A stretch of 64,000 nt of DNA, taken from assembly GCF_900101825.1 (NCBI RefSeq), contig NZ_FNAG01000009.1:62001-126000 (forward strand), given 5' to 3'. Origin of the DNA: Aquimonas voraii (GTDB lineage Bacteria > Pseudomonadota > Gammaproteobacteria > Xanthomonadales > Xanthomonadaceae). The stretch's first letter is position 1, and each line of letters opens with the position of its first letter. Position numbers and translations under genes: made by a program. Under the pieces are notes generated by a model, which was not told the DNA's origin, searched no databases, and saw nothing but the letters and a program-made list of their open reading frames with translations. This document shows, one piece after another, positions 17,585 to 26,971 of this stretch.

Positions 17585-17777
17585 TCGGTTGCAGTGAGCA
17601 TGCGGACGCGGACGCAGCCGTGTGGCGAAACTCGAAACGCAATCGCTACATCTGCTTGCGGCGCGAATGTGGAGGGAGCTGACTTGCGAAGCGGCCGCGG
17701 ACACACCGCGAGGCGGGGCGCGGCCTTGCCACTCCCACAGCAGACATCGCGAGAGTTGGCCGGGTGCGCGTGCCCGT

Positions 17778-18356
17778 TTAGAGATCGTCGTCCAGAGAGA
17801 GGATGATTCCGCCGTCCTCCGCCCTTTGGATACGGGTGATGCCGGGAAACTCGGATTCGAGTCGATCAAGTTCGCTGGCCACGGCCAAGCGCCCGGTGGC
17901 CGCTGTCTTCTTTCCACTGGCTGCCTGCTGCAGCGCTTCGCGAATGATGCGGGATTGCACCAGGGTGCTTGCCACCAGGTTGCGCAGCTCGCCGTCATCC
18001 CAGGGCTTGCAGAGGAAGCGCGACACCTGGGTCTCGTTGATCGAGGCCAGGATGGCATCGCGATCGGCGTAGCCCGACAGGATCATGCGGGCGATGTGCG
18101 GCTGAAGCTCGATCGCCCTGCTCAGGAACTCCACGCCACTCATCTCCGGCATCCGGTAGTCGCTGATCACGAGGTCGAAGTCTTCAGACTCCATGCGCTC
18201 CAGCGCCTGCTCCGTCGACGTGTAGGTTTCGACCTGGATGCCCTGGCCACCGAGCATGTCGATGTTGATGAAGGACAGGCATCGCCGCAGCGCATTGAGC
18301 ACGTTGGCTTCGTCGTCGACAAGAAGAACGCGGTACGCGCCGGTTTCGCCGCTCAT
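17778..18356 (-). CDS. Response regulator, single receiver with C-terminal extension
   Basis: A 192-residue protein. The receiver domain occupies about residues 8-130, with acidic pocket VDDE, phospho-acceptor Asp66 (ISDYRMPEMSG), SGYA and Lys117 (CKPWDD). The remaining 60 residues have no known output domain; a helical stretch ends in an acidic tail, LSLDDDL. The start overlaps the kinase gene stop by four bases, so it is the partner of that kinase. Its receiver resembles those of the other regulators in this window (FLCKPWDDGEL versus FLTKPWDDEDL). Confidence 0.88.
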   Translation of the reverse strand: MSGETGAYRVLLVDDEANVLNALRRCLSFINIDMLGGQGIQVETYTSTEQALERMESEDFDLVISDYRMPEMSGVEFLSRAIELQPHIARMILSGYADRDAILASINETQVSRFLCKPWDDGELRNLVASTLVQSRIIREALQQAASGKKTAATGRLAVASELDRLESEFPGITRIQRAEDGGIILSLDDDL

Positions 18357-19621
18357 GGCACTTCGCCCTCGGCCTTGGGTTGGGTGATGGGGAGGCGGAT
18401 CAGGAACAGGGTGCCATCACCGGGCGTGCTGGTCACATCGATGCTGCCGTGGTGTTTCTTGATCAAGCCGTAGGAGATCGCCAAGCCCAGGCCCGTGCCC
18501 GTACCCACGGGCTTGGTGGTGAAGAAGGGATCGAAGATCTTGGGCAGCACGTCTTCAGGGATGCCAACGCCGTCATCGCCGATCGCCACGACCACGTGGT
18601 CGCCGTCGACGCTGGTGCTGACCGTGACGATGCCGCGTTCGGCGATGGCCTGGCCCGCGTTGAGCAGGATGTTCATGAACACCTGGTTGAGTTCGGACGG
18701 GATGCACTCGATCTGCGGGATCTCGCCGAACGTCTTCACCACCTGGGCCTTGTACTTCAGGTCGTTCCAGATGATGTTGAGTGTGCTGTCGAGCCCGCGA
18801 TGGATGTCGGCCAGCACGAACTTGTCGCGCGCATCGCTGCGCGAGAAGTCCTTAAGGTCCTGCACGATCTTGCGGACGCGCTCGATGCCCTCGCGGGATT
18901 CCTGGATGAGCTGCGGCAGGTCGCCCTGCAGGAACTCGATATCCAGGCGCTGTCGCAGGTCACGCACCTCGCCACGCGCCCGTTCGGCGTCGCTTTCGCC
19001 AAGTGCACGGTCATAGGCCTCGATCAGGGTCAGCAGGTGCTTGCTGTACTCCTGCAGGGTGGCGAGGTTCGAGTGGACGTAGCCGATCGGGTTGTTGATC
19101 TCGTGTGCGACACCGGCGGCGAGCTGGCCGATCGAGGCGAGCTTCTCCGACTGCAGGAGCTGCTCCTGCGCGCCCTTGAGCTTGCGATAGGCCACCTCAA
19201 GCTCGGCATTGCGGGCCTGCAGTTCGGTCTTTCGCGCGTACTCGAAACTGATGTCGCGCGCCGACACGCCGTAACACTGCAGGCTGCGGTCGGCGGCACG
19301 GACCGCACTGATCTGCAGCATCAGCACCAGCGGCCGGCGCTGCCCGAGTGGCAGCGCGACTTCCCCATTCCATTCGCCGGCGCTGGCCGCCATTTCAAGG
19401 GCGAAGGCGGGCAGCAGGTCGGGGTGCAGATCAGTGATGCGGCGGCTGCCGGGCTGCCTTCCGGACCCCACTGCGATCTGTACCGTGATCGCATGGGCCG
19501 CGCGGTTGGCGTAAAGAATCTCCAGATCGGGGTCGATGAGGAAGATCGGGTTCTGGCTGTTGTCCGCGACAACCTTGATCAGCGGCAGCAACTCGACCTG
19601 GGGCTCGTGTGCAGCGGTCAT
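18353..19621 (-). CDS. Cytoplasmic PAS-domain sensor histidine kinase
   Basis: A 422-residue kinase without membrane helices. A PAS domain covers about residues 12-130 (NPIFLIDPDLEILYANRAA). A coiled-coil (about 130-160) leads to the phospho-acceptor His173 in GVAHEINNPIGYV. The ATPase domain has QVFMNILLNAGQA (N box), GDDGVGIPE (G1) and GTGTGLGLAIS (G2). The ATG at 19621 is used because AGGAGG stands just upstream; the open frame extends to 19819 but that extension has no domain character. It is co-transcribed with the receiver gene that follows. Location next to flgM/flgN hints at a motility or biofilm role, but nothing shows it directly. Confidence 0.9.
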   Translation of the reverse strand: MTAAHEPQVELLPLIKVVADNSQNPIFLIDPDLEILYANRAAHAITVQIAVGSGRQPGSRRITDLHPDLLPAFALEMAASAGEWNGEVALPLGQRRPLVLMLQISAVRAADRSLQCYGVSARDISFEYARKTELQARNAELEVAYRKLKGAQEQLLQSEKLASIGQLAAGVAHEINNPIGYVHSNLATLQEYSKHLLTLIEAYDRALGESDAERARGEVRDLRQRLDIEFLQGDLPQLIQESREGIERVRKIVQDLKDFSRSDARDKFVLADIHRGLDSTLNIIWNDLKYKAQVVKTFGEIPQIECIPSELNQVFMNILLNAGQAIAERGIVTVSTSVDGDHVVVAIGDDGVGIPEDVLPKIFDPFFTTKPVGTGTGLGLAISYGLIKKHHGSIDVTSTPGDGTLFLIRLPITQPKAEGEVP

Positions 19622-19792
19622 GGGCGCCTCCTGCGCCTTGGCAACCGTGCCACTGTCCGGTGCATCCGAGGCCGACGCAAGCGCCCCGCGCGGGGCCTTT
19701 GGGCCCGCACCGGGAGAAACTTGAGGCGTCTGTGTGTTCAAGCGATCACGACCTCGCGCACGAATCCGGGGCCGCGCCAAAACCTGGAGGGA

Positions 19793-19809
19793 GCGCGGGT
19801 CACCCGCGC
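19793..19809 (-). terminator. Perfect palindrome after flgN, possible weak terminator
   Basis: GCGCGGGT-C-ACCCGCGC lies 14 bases past the flgN stop. On the minus strand it is followed by CCTCCAGGTTTTGG. A second short hairpin AGGCT-GCA-AGCCT (19811-19823) overlaps the flgN stop. Between here and the kinase start at 19621 I see no gene. Confidence 0.45.
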
Positions 19810-19822
19810 AAGGCTGCAAGCC

Positions 19823-20173
19823 TCATGCCTCCGCGATGTGACGGGTAATCGCGGAATCGCGGCGGTCGCCGCTGGCATCGTAGGCGGCGGCGGGATCCAC
19901 GGCGCCCAGCATCTTGAGCAGCCAGGCAGTCTCCTGCCGGCGGCGCAGCAGCAGGTCGGCATTGGCCTGGTGCATCTCGTACGCCTTGCGCAGGGCGATT
20001 TCGGAATCAGCGCTGGGTGGGCTTGCCTGCAGGCAAGCGCCGACGCGGTCGAGCGCCGCCAGTTTGGCCTCGCCGGCCTGTACCAAGGCCGCCCCGTCGA
20101 GCGCAACAAGCGCAGCGCGCTCGCCCTCGATGGCCTCCATCAGGCTCTGCAGGGCGTCGGCGAAGCCGTTCAC
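19823..20173 (-). CDS. flgN: Flagellar export chaperone FlgN
   Basis: A 116-residue, all-helical protein in the position of FlgN, the type III export chaperone for the hook-filament junction proteins FlgK and FlgL. It shows a long N-terminal helix with regular Leu/Glu spacing and a middle helix rich in Arg (LLLRRRQETAWLLKML). It starts with GTG and overlaps the flgM stop (GTGA). Both substrates are encoded in this window (29974-33062). Sequence conservation in this family is low, so the call rests strongly on gene order. Confidence 0.85.
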   Translation of the reverse strand: MNGFADALQSLMEAIEGERAALVALDGAALVQAGEAKLAALDRVGACLQASPPSADSEIALRKAYEMHQANADLLLRRRQETAWLLKMLGAVDPAAAYDASGDRRDSAITRHIAEA

Positions 20174-20454
20174 TTGAGGCTGCCCTCGATTTCCATCAGG
20201 CGCGCCGCCAGCGCGCGCGTATCGACCGTGTAGCGGCCGGCTTCGATATCGGCGCGCAGCTGCTGCACCTTGGCGGCGTCGAAGCCTGCCGAGGTCGCGG
20301 CCGTGGCGGTCGCGCTGATCTGTACGGAATCCTCGTCCAAGCGCAATGCGTTGGTGGGGCTGACCGCACCCACCGTGTCCTGGCCCGGGCTGCCCACGCG
20401 GCGGGCCTGTGGTTCGAGCCTTGGCCCGCCGAGTCCGTCGATTTTGGTGTTCAT
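20170..20454 (-). CDS. flgM: Anti-sigma28 factor FlgM
   Basis: A 94-residue protein. The N-terminus (MNTKIDGLGGPRLEPQARR) and a disordered middle are typical. The C-terminal part, VQQLRADIEAGRYTVDTRALAARLMEIE, is the conserved FlgM helix that binds sigma28 (FliA). It holds FliA inactive until the hook is complete and FlgM is exported. The ATG at 20454 has AGGGAG upstream; a longer frame to 20634 is not coding. A sigma28-type promoter at 20486-20512 drives it, which is the expected autoregulatory loop. It is followed by flgN. Confidence 0.94.
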   Translation of the reverse strand: MNTKIDGLGGPRLEPQARRVGSPGQDTVGAVSPTNALRLDEDSVQISATATAATSAGFDAAKVQQLRADIEAGRYTVDTRALAARLMEIEGSLK

Positions 20455-20485
20455 GCTGTACTCCCTGTGCCGCCGTCTGCAGGGG

Positions 20486-20512
20486 TTAACGGCCGCTCGC
20501 GAAGGAACTTTA
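20486..20512 (-). promoter_or_regulatory. Sigma28 (FliA) promoter of flgM-flgN
   Basis: Reading the minus strand: TAAAGTTC (20512-20505), an 11-base spacer, then GCCGTTAA (20493-20486). The consensus is TAAAGTTT-N11-GCCGATAA, so two bases differ. It lies 32 bases before the flgM ATG. Confidence 0.88.
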
Positions 20513-20593
20513 GGACCCGAGTGCAAGGGTGTCGCGCGGTCGTCCCGGCGCTCTGCCATCCGGTGACCCGTGCCTGAGAGGTGGTATCGGGGC

Positions 20594-21274
20594 TCAAAGC
20601 AGCACCTCGACCTCACCGCGGGCATTGACCACACCGCGTACCTGCCGGCGCGAACTCAGATTCTCGACGTTCACCTGTTCGGCTTCGCCGGCCTCGCCGA
20701 GCGCCCGCCCCTGGCTGCGAACCTCAAGCCCGCCGCGACGGGCGATCAGGGTGACCTGGTCGCCCCGCCGCACGAGGCGCGGCGAGCGCAGATCGCTGGC
20801 CGAGAGCGCACTGCCGGCCGCGAGCGGACGTGCAGCGATACGGCCGATTGCCTGTTCCGGGCGCTCCAGGGCGCCGGCGGCCAGACCGGCCTGGTCGCGG
20901 GTTTCCACGCGCAGCAGGTCGGCGGTGACGGTTTGGCCCGCGGCCAGCGGGCGGGCGAGCACCAAGGTATCGCCCAAGCGCGAAACCTTGACGGGCACGA
21001 AGAGTTTCCACGCCATCGGACCATTGCAGCTGACTTCCGCCACGCCGCGGTTGCCCACGTGTGCGCTCAGGCCCGCGCTGCACTCGGGCATGCGCAGGCC
21101 GGAGTCGATGGCGGCCTCCGCGCGTACGCGCGCGTCCACCCCCGAGTCCGGCGCGACCGCCGCGATCGCCGCCGCGGCGATGCGATCGACCGGCTCGTAG
21201 CTGCCCTCGCCCCAGGCCGACAAGGGCTGGAGCATGAGGACAAAGAGCATGAGCATCAGGCGCTTGCGGAGCAT
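20594..21274 (-). CDS. flgA: Flagellar basal body P-ring chaperone FlgA
   Basis: A 226-residue periplasmic chaperone for P-ring assembly, acting on FlgI (encoded at 27658). The signal peptide is MLRKRLMLMLFVLMLQPLSAWG. The C-terminal SAF-like part shows RPLAAGQTVTADLL, RPLAAGSALSASDL, VRRGDQVTLIARRGGLEV and VNVENLSSRRQVRGVV, all typical of FlgA. It is transcribed away from cheV. No sigma54 or sigma28 site was found before it. Confidence 0.95.
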   Translation of the reverse strand: MLRKRLMLMLFVLMLQPLSAWGEGSYEPVDRIAAAAIAAVAPDSGVDARVRAEAAIDSGLRMPECSAGLSAHVGNRGVAEVSCNGPMAWKLFVPVKVSRLGDTLVLARPLAAGQTVTADLLRVETRDQAGLAAGALERPEQAIGRIAARPLAAGSALSASDLRSPRLVRRGDQVTLIARRGGLEVRSQGRALGEAGEAEQVNVENLSSRRQVRGVVNARGEVEVLL

Positions 21275-21547
21275 GGGGCACCAGAACCGACGAGATCGAT
21301 GCTACTTGCCGTGCAAACGTCATGCCGATGGACGCGCGCATGCCGGCGCGGCGTCGGCGCAAACCTTGCACGCCAGAGGTGGTTTGCCGGCGTGGCGCCT
21401 TAGCTGAGGCCTGCGCTCACCTGCCGAGGCGGAGTCAGCGCCTGCGGTGATGACGACAACACATTGATTCGACGACATCTTGCCGCCCTTCAACGGATGC
21501 GGCCGGATGTCTCCATGCGGGGCTGTCGACCCCACACAGGACTGCGT

Positions 21548-22483
21548 ATGAGCACCGATCTGCTGGATCGCATCGAGCAACGGACCCGTCTCGCGGGCCA
21601 CAACCGACTTGCCCTGCTGCTGTTCCGGCTGGGAGGGCGCCAGCTTTTTGGCGTCAATGTTTTCAAGGTGCAGGAGGTGCTCAAGCGTCCCGCGCTGCAG
21701 CCGCTGCCGCAGTCGCGGCCGCCCCTGCTGGGCCTCGCCGATATCCGCAAGCGCTCGATTCCCGTGCTGGACCTTGGTGCTGCGATCCGACATCCGGAGT
21801 CCAGCCTCGATCGTTCGGACTACCTGGTGGTCACCGAATTCAACCGCTCGGTGCAGGGCTTCCTAGTGAGTGCCGTCGAGCGGATCGTCAACATCGCCGT
21901 TGAGAACGTGAAGCCGCCGCCGGACAGCAGCGGCGGTTCCTACCTCACGGCGGTGACCCGCTACAACGAAGACCTCATCCAGATCATCGATGTGGAGAAG
22001 GTGCTGGCAGAAGTCATTGGCGGGGCGCCGCAGCTGTCCGAGGAGATGCGCCTGCAGGCGGTGGCGGGCGCCAGCGTGCGCGTGCTGATCGTCGATGACT
22101 CCCGCGTGGCCCAGCACCAGATCCAGGGCGTGGTCGAAACCCTGGGCGCAAGCTGCGTCCTGTTGCCGGACGGCCGCAGGGCGCTGAATCACCTGAAGGA
22201 TCTGGCCAAGCGCGGCATCAAGCCCTCGGAGCACTACGCCATGGTCATTTCCGACATCGAGATGCCCGACATGGACGGCTACACCCTGACCACCGAGATC
22301 CGCCGCGACCCAGAGCTGGCCGACCTCTGGGTGATGTTGCACACCTCGCTGTCCGGCATCTTCAACACCGCCATGGTTGAGCATGTGGGTGCCAATGCCT
22401 TCGTGGCCAAGTTCAGCCCGGACGATCTCGCCGAGGGCGTGCTCGACCGCTTCGAGATGCTGGGGCTGACCGAAGAGGTGTAG
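21548..22483 (+). CDS. cheV: Chemotaxis coupling/receiver protein CheV
   Basis: A 311-residue protein made of a CheW-like coupling domain (about 15-160; GVNVFKVQEVLKRP, GFLVSAVERIVNI) and a receiver domain (about 176-305) with VDDS, Asp236 (VISDIEMPDMDG) and a Lys in FVAKFSP. CheV couples receptors to CheA and may buffer adaptation by being phosphorylated. The ATG at 21548 fits the family start MSTDLLDRIEQRT. Its place between flgA and flgB is common in Pseudomonas-like flagellar loci. An upstream region of about 270 bases holds no other gene. Confidence 0.95.
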   Translation: MSTDLLDRIEQRTRLAGHNRLALLLFRLGGRQLFGVNVFKVQEVLKRPALQPLPQSRPPLLGLADIRKRSIPVLDLGAAIRHPESSLDRSDYLVVTEFNRSVQGFLVSAVERIVNIAVENVKPPPDSSGGSYLTAVTRYNEDLIQIIDVEKVLAEVIGGAPQLSEEMRLQAVAGASVRVLIVDDSRVAQHQIQGVVETLGASCVLLPDGRRALNHLKDLAKRGIKPSEHYAMVISDIEMPDMDGYTLTTEIRRDPELADLWVMLHTSLSGIFNTAMVEHVGANAFVAKFSPDDLAEGVLDRFEMLGLTEEV

Positions 22484-22546
22484 TTCCGTCGTCGTCGCCG
22501 GCAGACGCACCGCCACAAAAATGACGTCAGAACTCTGACAAAACCT

Positions 22547-22563
22547 CTGGCACAGCTCTTGCC
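22547..22563 (+). promoter_or_regulatory. Sigma54 promoter of the flgB operon
   Basis: CTGGCACAGCTCTTGCC matches the -24/-12 consensus TGGCAC-N5-TTGC exactly, with GG at 22549-22550 and GC at 22561-22562. It is 45 bases before the flgB ATG. It implies control by RpoN and a FleQ/FlrC-type activator encoded elsewhere. Confidence 0.92.
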
Positions 22564-22607
22564 GTTGTCCCGGCGAGCCTGGAAACAGGCGTTCCGGAGA
22601 GCCGGAC

Positions 22608-23015
22608 ATGAGCGAGTCCAACCCCATCGGCGGCAACCTGTTCGGCGTGCATGGCGCGGCCCTGAGCCTGCGCCAGCAGCGTCTGCAGGTGCTGGCCTCC
22701 AACATCGCCAACGCCGACACGCCGCACTACAAGGCGCGCGATGTCGACTTCCACGCGGCCCTGCGGCGCGCCATGGGCGAGTCCCCGCCGGGAACGCCGG
22801 CCCAGACCCAAGCCGGGCACCAGGGCGGCGTCACCGAGGTCGGGCCCGACGGCCTGGTCTACCGCCTGCCTCTGCAGCCCAGCCTGGACGGCAACACCGT
22901 CGACGCCGAGTACGAGAAGGCCGCCTTCGCCCGCGCCGCGCTCGAGTACCGCGCCAGCCTGAGCTTCGTCGATGGTCGCGTCCGCAAGCTCATGACCGCG
23001 ATCACCGGGAGCTGA
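22608..23015 (+). CDS. flgB: Flagellar basal-body rod protein FlgB
   Basis: A 135-residue proximal rod protein. The N-terminal motif LQVLASNIANADTPHYKARDVDF is the rod-protein signature. The C-terminal helix (ALEYRASLSFVDGRV) completes the coiled-coil that holds the rod together. First gene of flgBCDEFGHIJ, behind the sigma54 promoter; flgC begins six bases after its stop. Confidence 0.96.
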   Translation: MSESNPIGGNLFGVHGAALSLRQQRLQVLASNIANADTPHYKARDVDFHAALRRAMGESPPGTPAQTQAGHQGGVTEVGPDGLVYRLPLQPSLDGNTVDAEYEKAAFARAALEYRASLSFVDGRVRKLMTAITGS

Positions 23016-23020
23016 CCGCC

Positions 23021-23431
23021 ATGCCTTCGATGAAGCTCTTCGACATCGCTGGCCAGGCCATGGCCGCGCAGTCGGTGCGCCTGAGCACCGTGGCCAGCAA
23101 CCTTGCCAACGCCGGCAACGTCACCGGCGACCCGCAGGCCGTCTACAAGCCGGTCGAGCCAGTGTTCGCAAGCCAAGTGCTCGATCCGTCCCAGCCGGGG
23201 CTCGCCGGCGTGCGCGTCAGCCGGATCGAGCAGAGCCAGGCCGAGCCGCTGAAGCGCTACGAGCCCGGCAACCCGCTGGCCGATGCGCAGGGCTACGTCT
23301 ATGCGCCGGACATCGATCCCGTCGCGCAGATGGTCAACATGATCTCCGCGGCCCGCGCCTACCAGGCCGACGTGGAGATGCTCAACACGGGCAAGGAACT
23401 CGCCCTCGCCACCCTCAACCTGGGCCGCTGA
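23021..23431 (+). CDS. flgC: Flagellar basal-body rod protein FlgC
   Basis: A 136-residue rod protein. It has the N-terminal VRLSTVASNLANAGNV signature, the conserved YVYAPDIDPVAQMVNMISAARAYQADVEMLN and a short C-terminal helix. Start at ATG 23021, since the open frame reaches back through flgB only by chance. Confidence 0.97.
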   Translation: MPSMKLFDIAGQAMAAQSVRLSTVASNLANAGNVTGDPQAVYKPVEPVFASQVLDPSQPGLAGVRVSRIEQSQAEPLKRYEPGNPLADAQGYVYAPDIDPVAQMVNMISAARAYQADVEMLNTGKELALATLNLGR

Positions 23432-23461
23432 TCGCGCGCCTGCAAGCATCGGAGCAACGCC

Positions 23462-24121
23462 ATGAGCGTCAACAGTGCCGACATGTACGCCCAGCTGGGC
23501 GTGAGGCAGCAGGGCTCGATCGGGCCGCAGCGGCGGACCGAGATGGGGCAGGAGGACTTCCTGCGCCTGATGACCGAGCAGCTGAAGAACCAGGATCCGC
23601 TGAAGCCCATGGAGCAGGGCGAGTTCATCGGCCAGATGGCCCAGTTCTCGACGGTCAAGGGCATCGAGCAGATGAACACCGGTCTGCAGAACCTCGGCCT
23701 GATGTTCGGGGAGTCGCAGGCGCTGCAGGCCGCCTCCATGGTCGGCCGTAGTGCCTATATCGGCACCGACATCGCCACCCTTGAGGGCGAATCGGGCGTG
23801 CAGGGTGCAGTGACTGCGCCAGGCCCCGGCCCGGTGACCGTCGAGGTGCGCACCCCCGGCGGCCAGCTGGTGCGCAGTTTCGTGGTCGAGGCCCGCGCCG
23901 GCGGCGCCGCCGACTTCCACTGGGATGGCCTGAACGCCAACGGCCAGCCGGCCGCCAATGGCGAGTACCGCATCACCGCCAAGCAGAACGCCACCGCCGC
24001 CCAGGTGCAGGTGGCGACCCGCATCGACAGCGTTTCCTACACCTCGCAAGGGGTGGTTCTGAACCTGGTCGGGGTCGGCCCGACCACCTTTGACCGCATC
24101 ACCCGCATCGGACAGGCCTGA
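23462..24121 (+). CDS. flgD: Flagellar hook assembly scaffold FlgD
   Basis: A 219-residue hook-capping protein that directs polymerisation of FlgE and is later discarded. The N-terminus has the family motif QEDFLRLMTEQLKNQDPLKPMEQGEF. The C-terminal half has the tandem Ig/TUDOR-like folds (VTVEVRTPGGQLV and DFHWDGLNANGQPAANGEYRI). It lies 30 bases after flgC. Confidence 0.97.
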   Translation: MSVNSADMYAQLGVRQQGSIGPQRRTEMGQEDFLRLMTEQLKNQDPLKPMEQGEFIGQMAQFSTVKGIEQMNTGLQNLGLMFGESQALQAASMVGRSAYIGTDIATLEGESGVQGAVTAPGPGPVTVEVRTPGGQLVRSFVVEARAGGAADFHWDGLNANGQPAANGEYRITAKQNATAAQVQVATRIDSVSYTSQGVVLNLVGVGPTTFDRITRIGQA

Positions 24122-24144
24122 GAGGCCGGAAGAGGACAACCGCC

Positions 24145-25377
24145 ATGAGCTTTCGCATCGCATTGAGCGGCCTGAACGCCGCTTCCGCCGGCCTCAACAC
24201 CACGGCCAACAACATCGCGAATGTCAACACCGTCGGCTTCAAGCGCTCGCGCGCCGAGTTCGGTGATCTGTTCGCCAACTCGGGCTATGGCCTGCAGCGC
24301 AATGCCATCGGCGCTGGCGTGCGGGTGACGAACATCGCCCAGCAGTTCTCACAGGGCACGATCAATTTCACCGACAACGCCCTGGACATGGCGATCTCGG
24401 GCAACGGCTTCTTCACCCTGAACCGTGGTGGCGAAATCGTCTACTCGCGCGCCGGCAACTTCGGCGTCGATCGTGCCGGCTATGTGGTGAATCCGGTCGG
24501 CGACCGCCTGCAGGTGTTTCCGCCGACGGTGTCGGCGACGGGTCAGATCACCGGCTTCAACAATGGCCAGCTGGCCGACCTGCGCCTCGCTCTGGGTGAG
24601 GCGCCGCCGCTGGCCAGCTCGCTGGTCGAGATGGGCACCAACCTGCCCGCCGATGCCGTGCCGCCCGCGCTCACGCCCTTCAACGCGGCGGATGCCCAGA
24701 CCTACAACTTCGCCACCACGGTGACGGTCTACGACTCGCTGGGTGTCTCCCACAACGCCACCTTCTACTACGTCAAGACCGCGAACCCCGGCGAGTGGGA
24801 GCTCTACACCCAGATCGACGGCACCCCGGTGGGCGGCGCGCAAACCTTGCAGTACGGCCCCGCCGGCGAGCTGCTCGCGCCCGCTACCGGAGAGATCGCG
24901 CTGCCGCCCTACACGCCCACCACGGGCGCCAATGACATCACCTTGACCCTGCAGCTCGGCGAGTCGACCCAGTACGGCAGCACTTTCTCGGTGAATCGCC
25001 TGGTGCAGGACGGCTATCCGACGGGCCGCCTGTCGAACCTCGATATCTCCGAGGAGGGCATCGTCTCGGCCCGCTACACCAATGGCCAGGCCATCCCGCT
25101 CGGGCAGATCGCGATGACCGGCTTCTCCAACGTGCAGGGCCTGCAGAAGCTCGGTGACACCAGCTGGGGCGAGACCAGCGAGTCCGGACAGCCGCAGCGC
25201 GGCGCACCCGGCAGCGCCAACCTGGGTCTGCTGCAGGCGGGTGCATTGGAGGCCTCGAACGTCGACATCACCGAGCAGCTGGTCGAGATGATCAACGCGC
25301 AGCGCAACTTCCAGGCCAACGCGCAGATGATCTCGACCGCCGACCAGATCACCCAGACCGTGATCAACATCCGCTGA
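24145..25377 (+). CDS. flgE: Flagellar hook protein FlgE
   Basis: A 410-residue hook subunit. The N-terminal helix MSFRIALSGLNAASAGLNTTANNIANVNT, domain D1 (GNGFFTLN), the variable outer domains and the C-terminal LVEMINAQRNFQANAQMISTADQITQTV are all typical. Length is average for the family. Lies 23 bases after flgD. Confidence 0.97.
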   Translation: MSFRIALSGLNAASAGLNTTANNIANVNTVGFKRSRAEFGDLFANSGYGLQRNAIGAGVRVTNIAQQFSQGTINFTDNALDMAISGNGFFTLNRGGEIVYSRAGNFGVDRAGYVVNPVGDRLQVFPPTVSATGQITGFNNGQLADLRLALGEAPPLASSLVEMGTNLPADAVPPALTPFNAADAQTYNFATTVTVYDSLGVSHNATFYYVKTANPGEWELYTQIDGTPVGGAQTLQYGPAGELLAPATGEIALPPYTPTTGANDITLTLQLGESTQYGSTFSVNRLVQDGYPTGRLSNLDISEEGIVSARYTNGQAIPLGQIAMTGFSNVQGLQKLGDTSWGETSESGQPQRGAPGSANLGLLQAGALEASNVDITEQLVEMINAQRNFQANAQMISTADQITQTVINIR

Positions 25378-25402
25378 TCGCTGAACGCACGGAGCCGGCG
25401 CC

Positions 25403-26146
25403 ATGGACAAGTCCCTCTACGTCGCGATGACCGGTGCCGCCAGCACCCTGCGTGCGCAGGGGGCGGTGTCGCAGAACCTCGCCAATGTCAGCACGCCCGG
25501 TTTCCGGGCGCTGCTGTCGCATACCGAGACCTTCAAGATCGAAGGTCATGGCCTGAAGTCGCGCTACGACGCCACCGGCGTCGACGGCGGCTTCGACAAT
25601 CGCATGGGCCCGCTGCTGTCGACCGGCAAGGACACCGACGTCGCCCTGCGCGAAGGCCTGTGGCTGGCCGTGGCCGATGGCGAGGGCAACGAGGCCTACA
25701 CCCGCGGCGGCGAGCTGCAGGTCAACCAGAACGGCCTGCTCACGACCGCGGGCGGGCGCCCGGTGCTGGGTGAGAACGGCCCGATCGCGATCCCGCCGCA
25801 CGCCAAGCTCGAGATCGCCGGCGACGGCAGCATCTCGATCGTGCCCTTGGGGCAGGGCCCCGAGACCCAGGCCATCGTCGCCCGCATCAAGGTCGTCGAA
25901 GCGCCCGCGGCCGAAATCACTCGCGGCCCGGATGGCCTGTTCCGCCGCAGCGACGGCGAGCCCGCAGCACCGGTGGGTGGCGCGGTGCTGATGACCGGCG
26001 TCATCGAAGGCAGCAACGTCAATGCCAGCGATGCGCTGGTGAAGATGATCGAACTCTCGCGCAGCTTCGAGATGCAGATCCGCTCGATCAAGACCGCGGA
26101 CGAAAACGCCCGCGCCAGCAACAGCCTGCTGCGGATGGGCGGCTGA
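25403..26146 (+). CDS. flgF: Flagellar basal-body rod protein FlgF
   Basis: A 247-residue proximal rod protein. It begins [34 protein letters not shown] and ends with the [28 protein letters not shown] helix. It shares the SAF-like centre of the FlgE/F/G family ([14 protein letters not shown]). Confidence 0.96.
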   Translation: MDKSLYVAMTGAASTLRAQGAVSQNLANVSTPGFRALLSHTETFKIEGHGLKSRYDATGVDGGFDNRMGPLLSTGKDTDVALREGLWLAVADGEGNEAYTRGGELQVNQNGLLTTAGGRPVLGENGPIAIPPHAKLEIAGDGSISIVPLGQGPETQAIVARIKVVEAPAAEITRGPDGLFRRSDGEPAAPVGGAVLMTGVIEGSNVNASDALVKMIELSRSFEMQIRSIKTADENARASNSLLRMGG

Positions 26147-26177
26147 GCCCGCCCACGACCGGCATCGGAGTATCGCC

Positions 26178-26963
26178 ATGTTCCAGTCCCTGTGGGTTGC
26201 CAAGACCGGTCTCGATGCGCAGCAGACGCGCATGACGGTCACCTCGAACAACCTCGCCAACGTCAACACGACGGGCTTCAAGCGCGGTCGCGCCAGCTTC
26301 GAGGATCTGCTCTACCAGAACATCCGCCAGCCGGGCGGCGCCTCCTCGCAGCAGACCGAGCTGCCCTCGGGCCTGACCACCGGCACCGGCGTGCGCGTGG
26401 TCTCGACGCAGAAGAACTTCATCCAGGGCAACCTGCTGCAGACCGGCAACGCGCTGGATCTCGCCATCAACGGCCGCGGCTTCTTCGAGGTACTGCTGCC
26501 TGACGGCAGCACCGCCTACACCCGCGACGGCAGCTTCCAGATCAATAACCAGGGCCAGATGGTCACCGCCTCGGGCTACACCCTGCAGCCGGGCATCCAG
26601 ATTCCCGAAGGCGCGCAGAGCGTGACCATCGGCAACGACGGCACGGTCTCGGTGCAGCTCGCCGGCCAGGCCCAGCCGGTCCAGATCGGCAATGTCAGCC
26701 TGACCGACTTCATCAATCCCGCCGGCCTGCAGGCTAAGGGCGAAAACCTGTTCGTCGAGACCGGCGCCAGCGGCCCGGCCCAGCAGTCGACGCCCGGCCT
26801 GAATGGCCTGGGCCTGCTGCAGCAGGGGGCGCTCGAGAGCTCCAACGTCAACGTGGTCGAGGAGCTGGTCAGCATGATCGAGACCCAGCGCGCCTACGAG
26901 ATGAACGCCAAGGCCATCTCGACCACCGACGGCATGCTGGCCTACCTGAACAACAACCTGTGA
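26178..26963 (+). CDS. flgG: Flagellar distal rod protein FlgG
   Basis: A 261-residue protein with the standard FlgG length. It begins [34 protein letters not shown]. The central part holds [23 protein letters not shown], and the C-terminus is [29 protein letters not shown]. Very strongly conserved family, so identification is secure. Confidence 0.98.
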   Translation: MFQSLWVAKTGLDAQQTRMTVTSNNLANVNTTGFKRGRASFEDLLYQNIRQPGGASSQQTELPSGLTTGTGVRVVSTQKNFIQGNLLQTGNALDLAINGRGFFEVLLPDGSTAYTRDGSFQINNQGQMVTASGYTLQPGIQIPEGAQSVTIGNDGTVSVQLAGQAQPVQIGNVSLTDFINPAGLQAKGENLFVETGASGPAQQSTPGLNGLGLLQQGALESSNVNVVEELVSMIETQRAYEMNAKAISTTDGMLAYLNNNL

Positions 26964-26971
26964 GCCCGGCC

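Noticed and set aside
19622-19819. 66-codon N-terminal extension of the PAS kinase
   Set aside because: The ATG at 19621 has an AGGAGG ribosome site; the extension is Arg/Pro-rich and overlaps the palindrome after flgN.
21395-21440. Sigma54-like site before flgA or cheV
   Set aside because: GC-rich -24/-12-like words were checked near 21358-21375, but the spacing is two bases too long.
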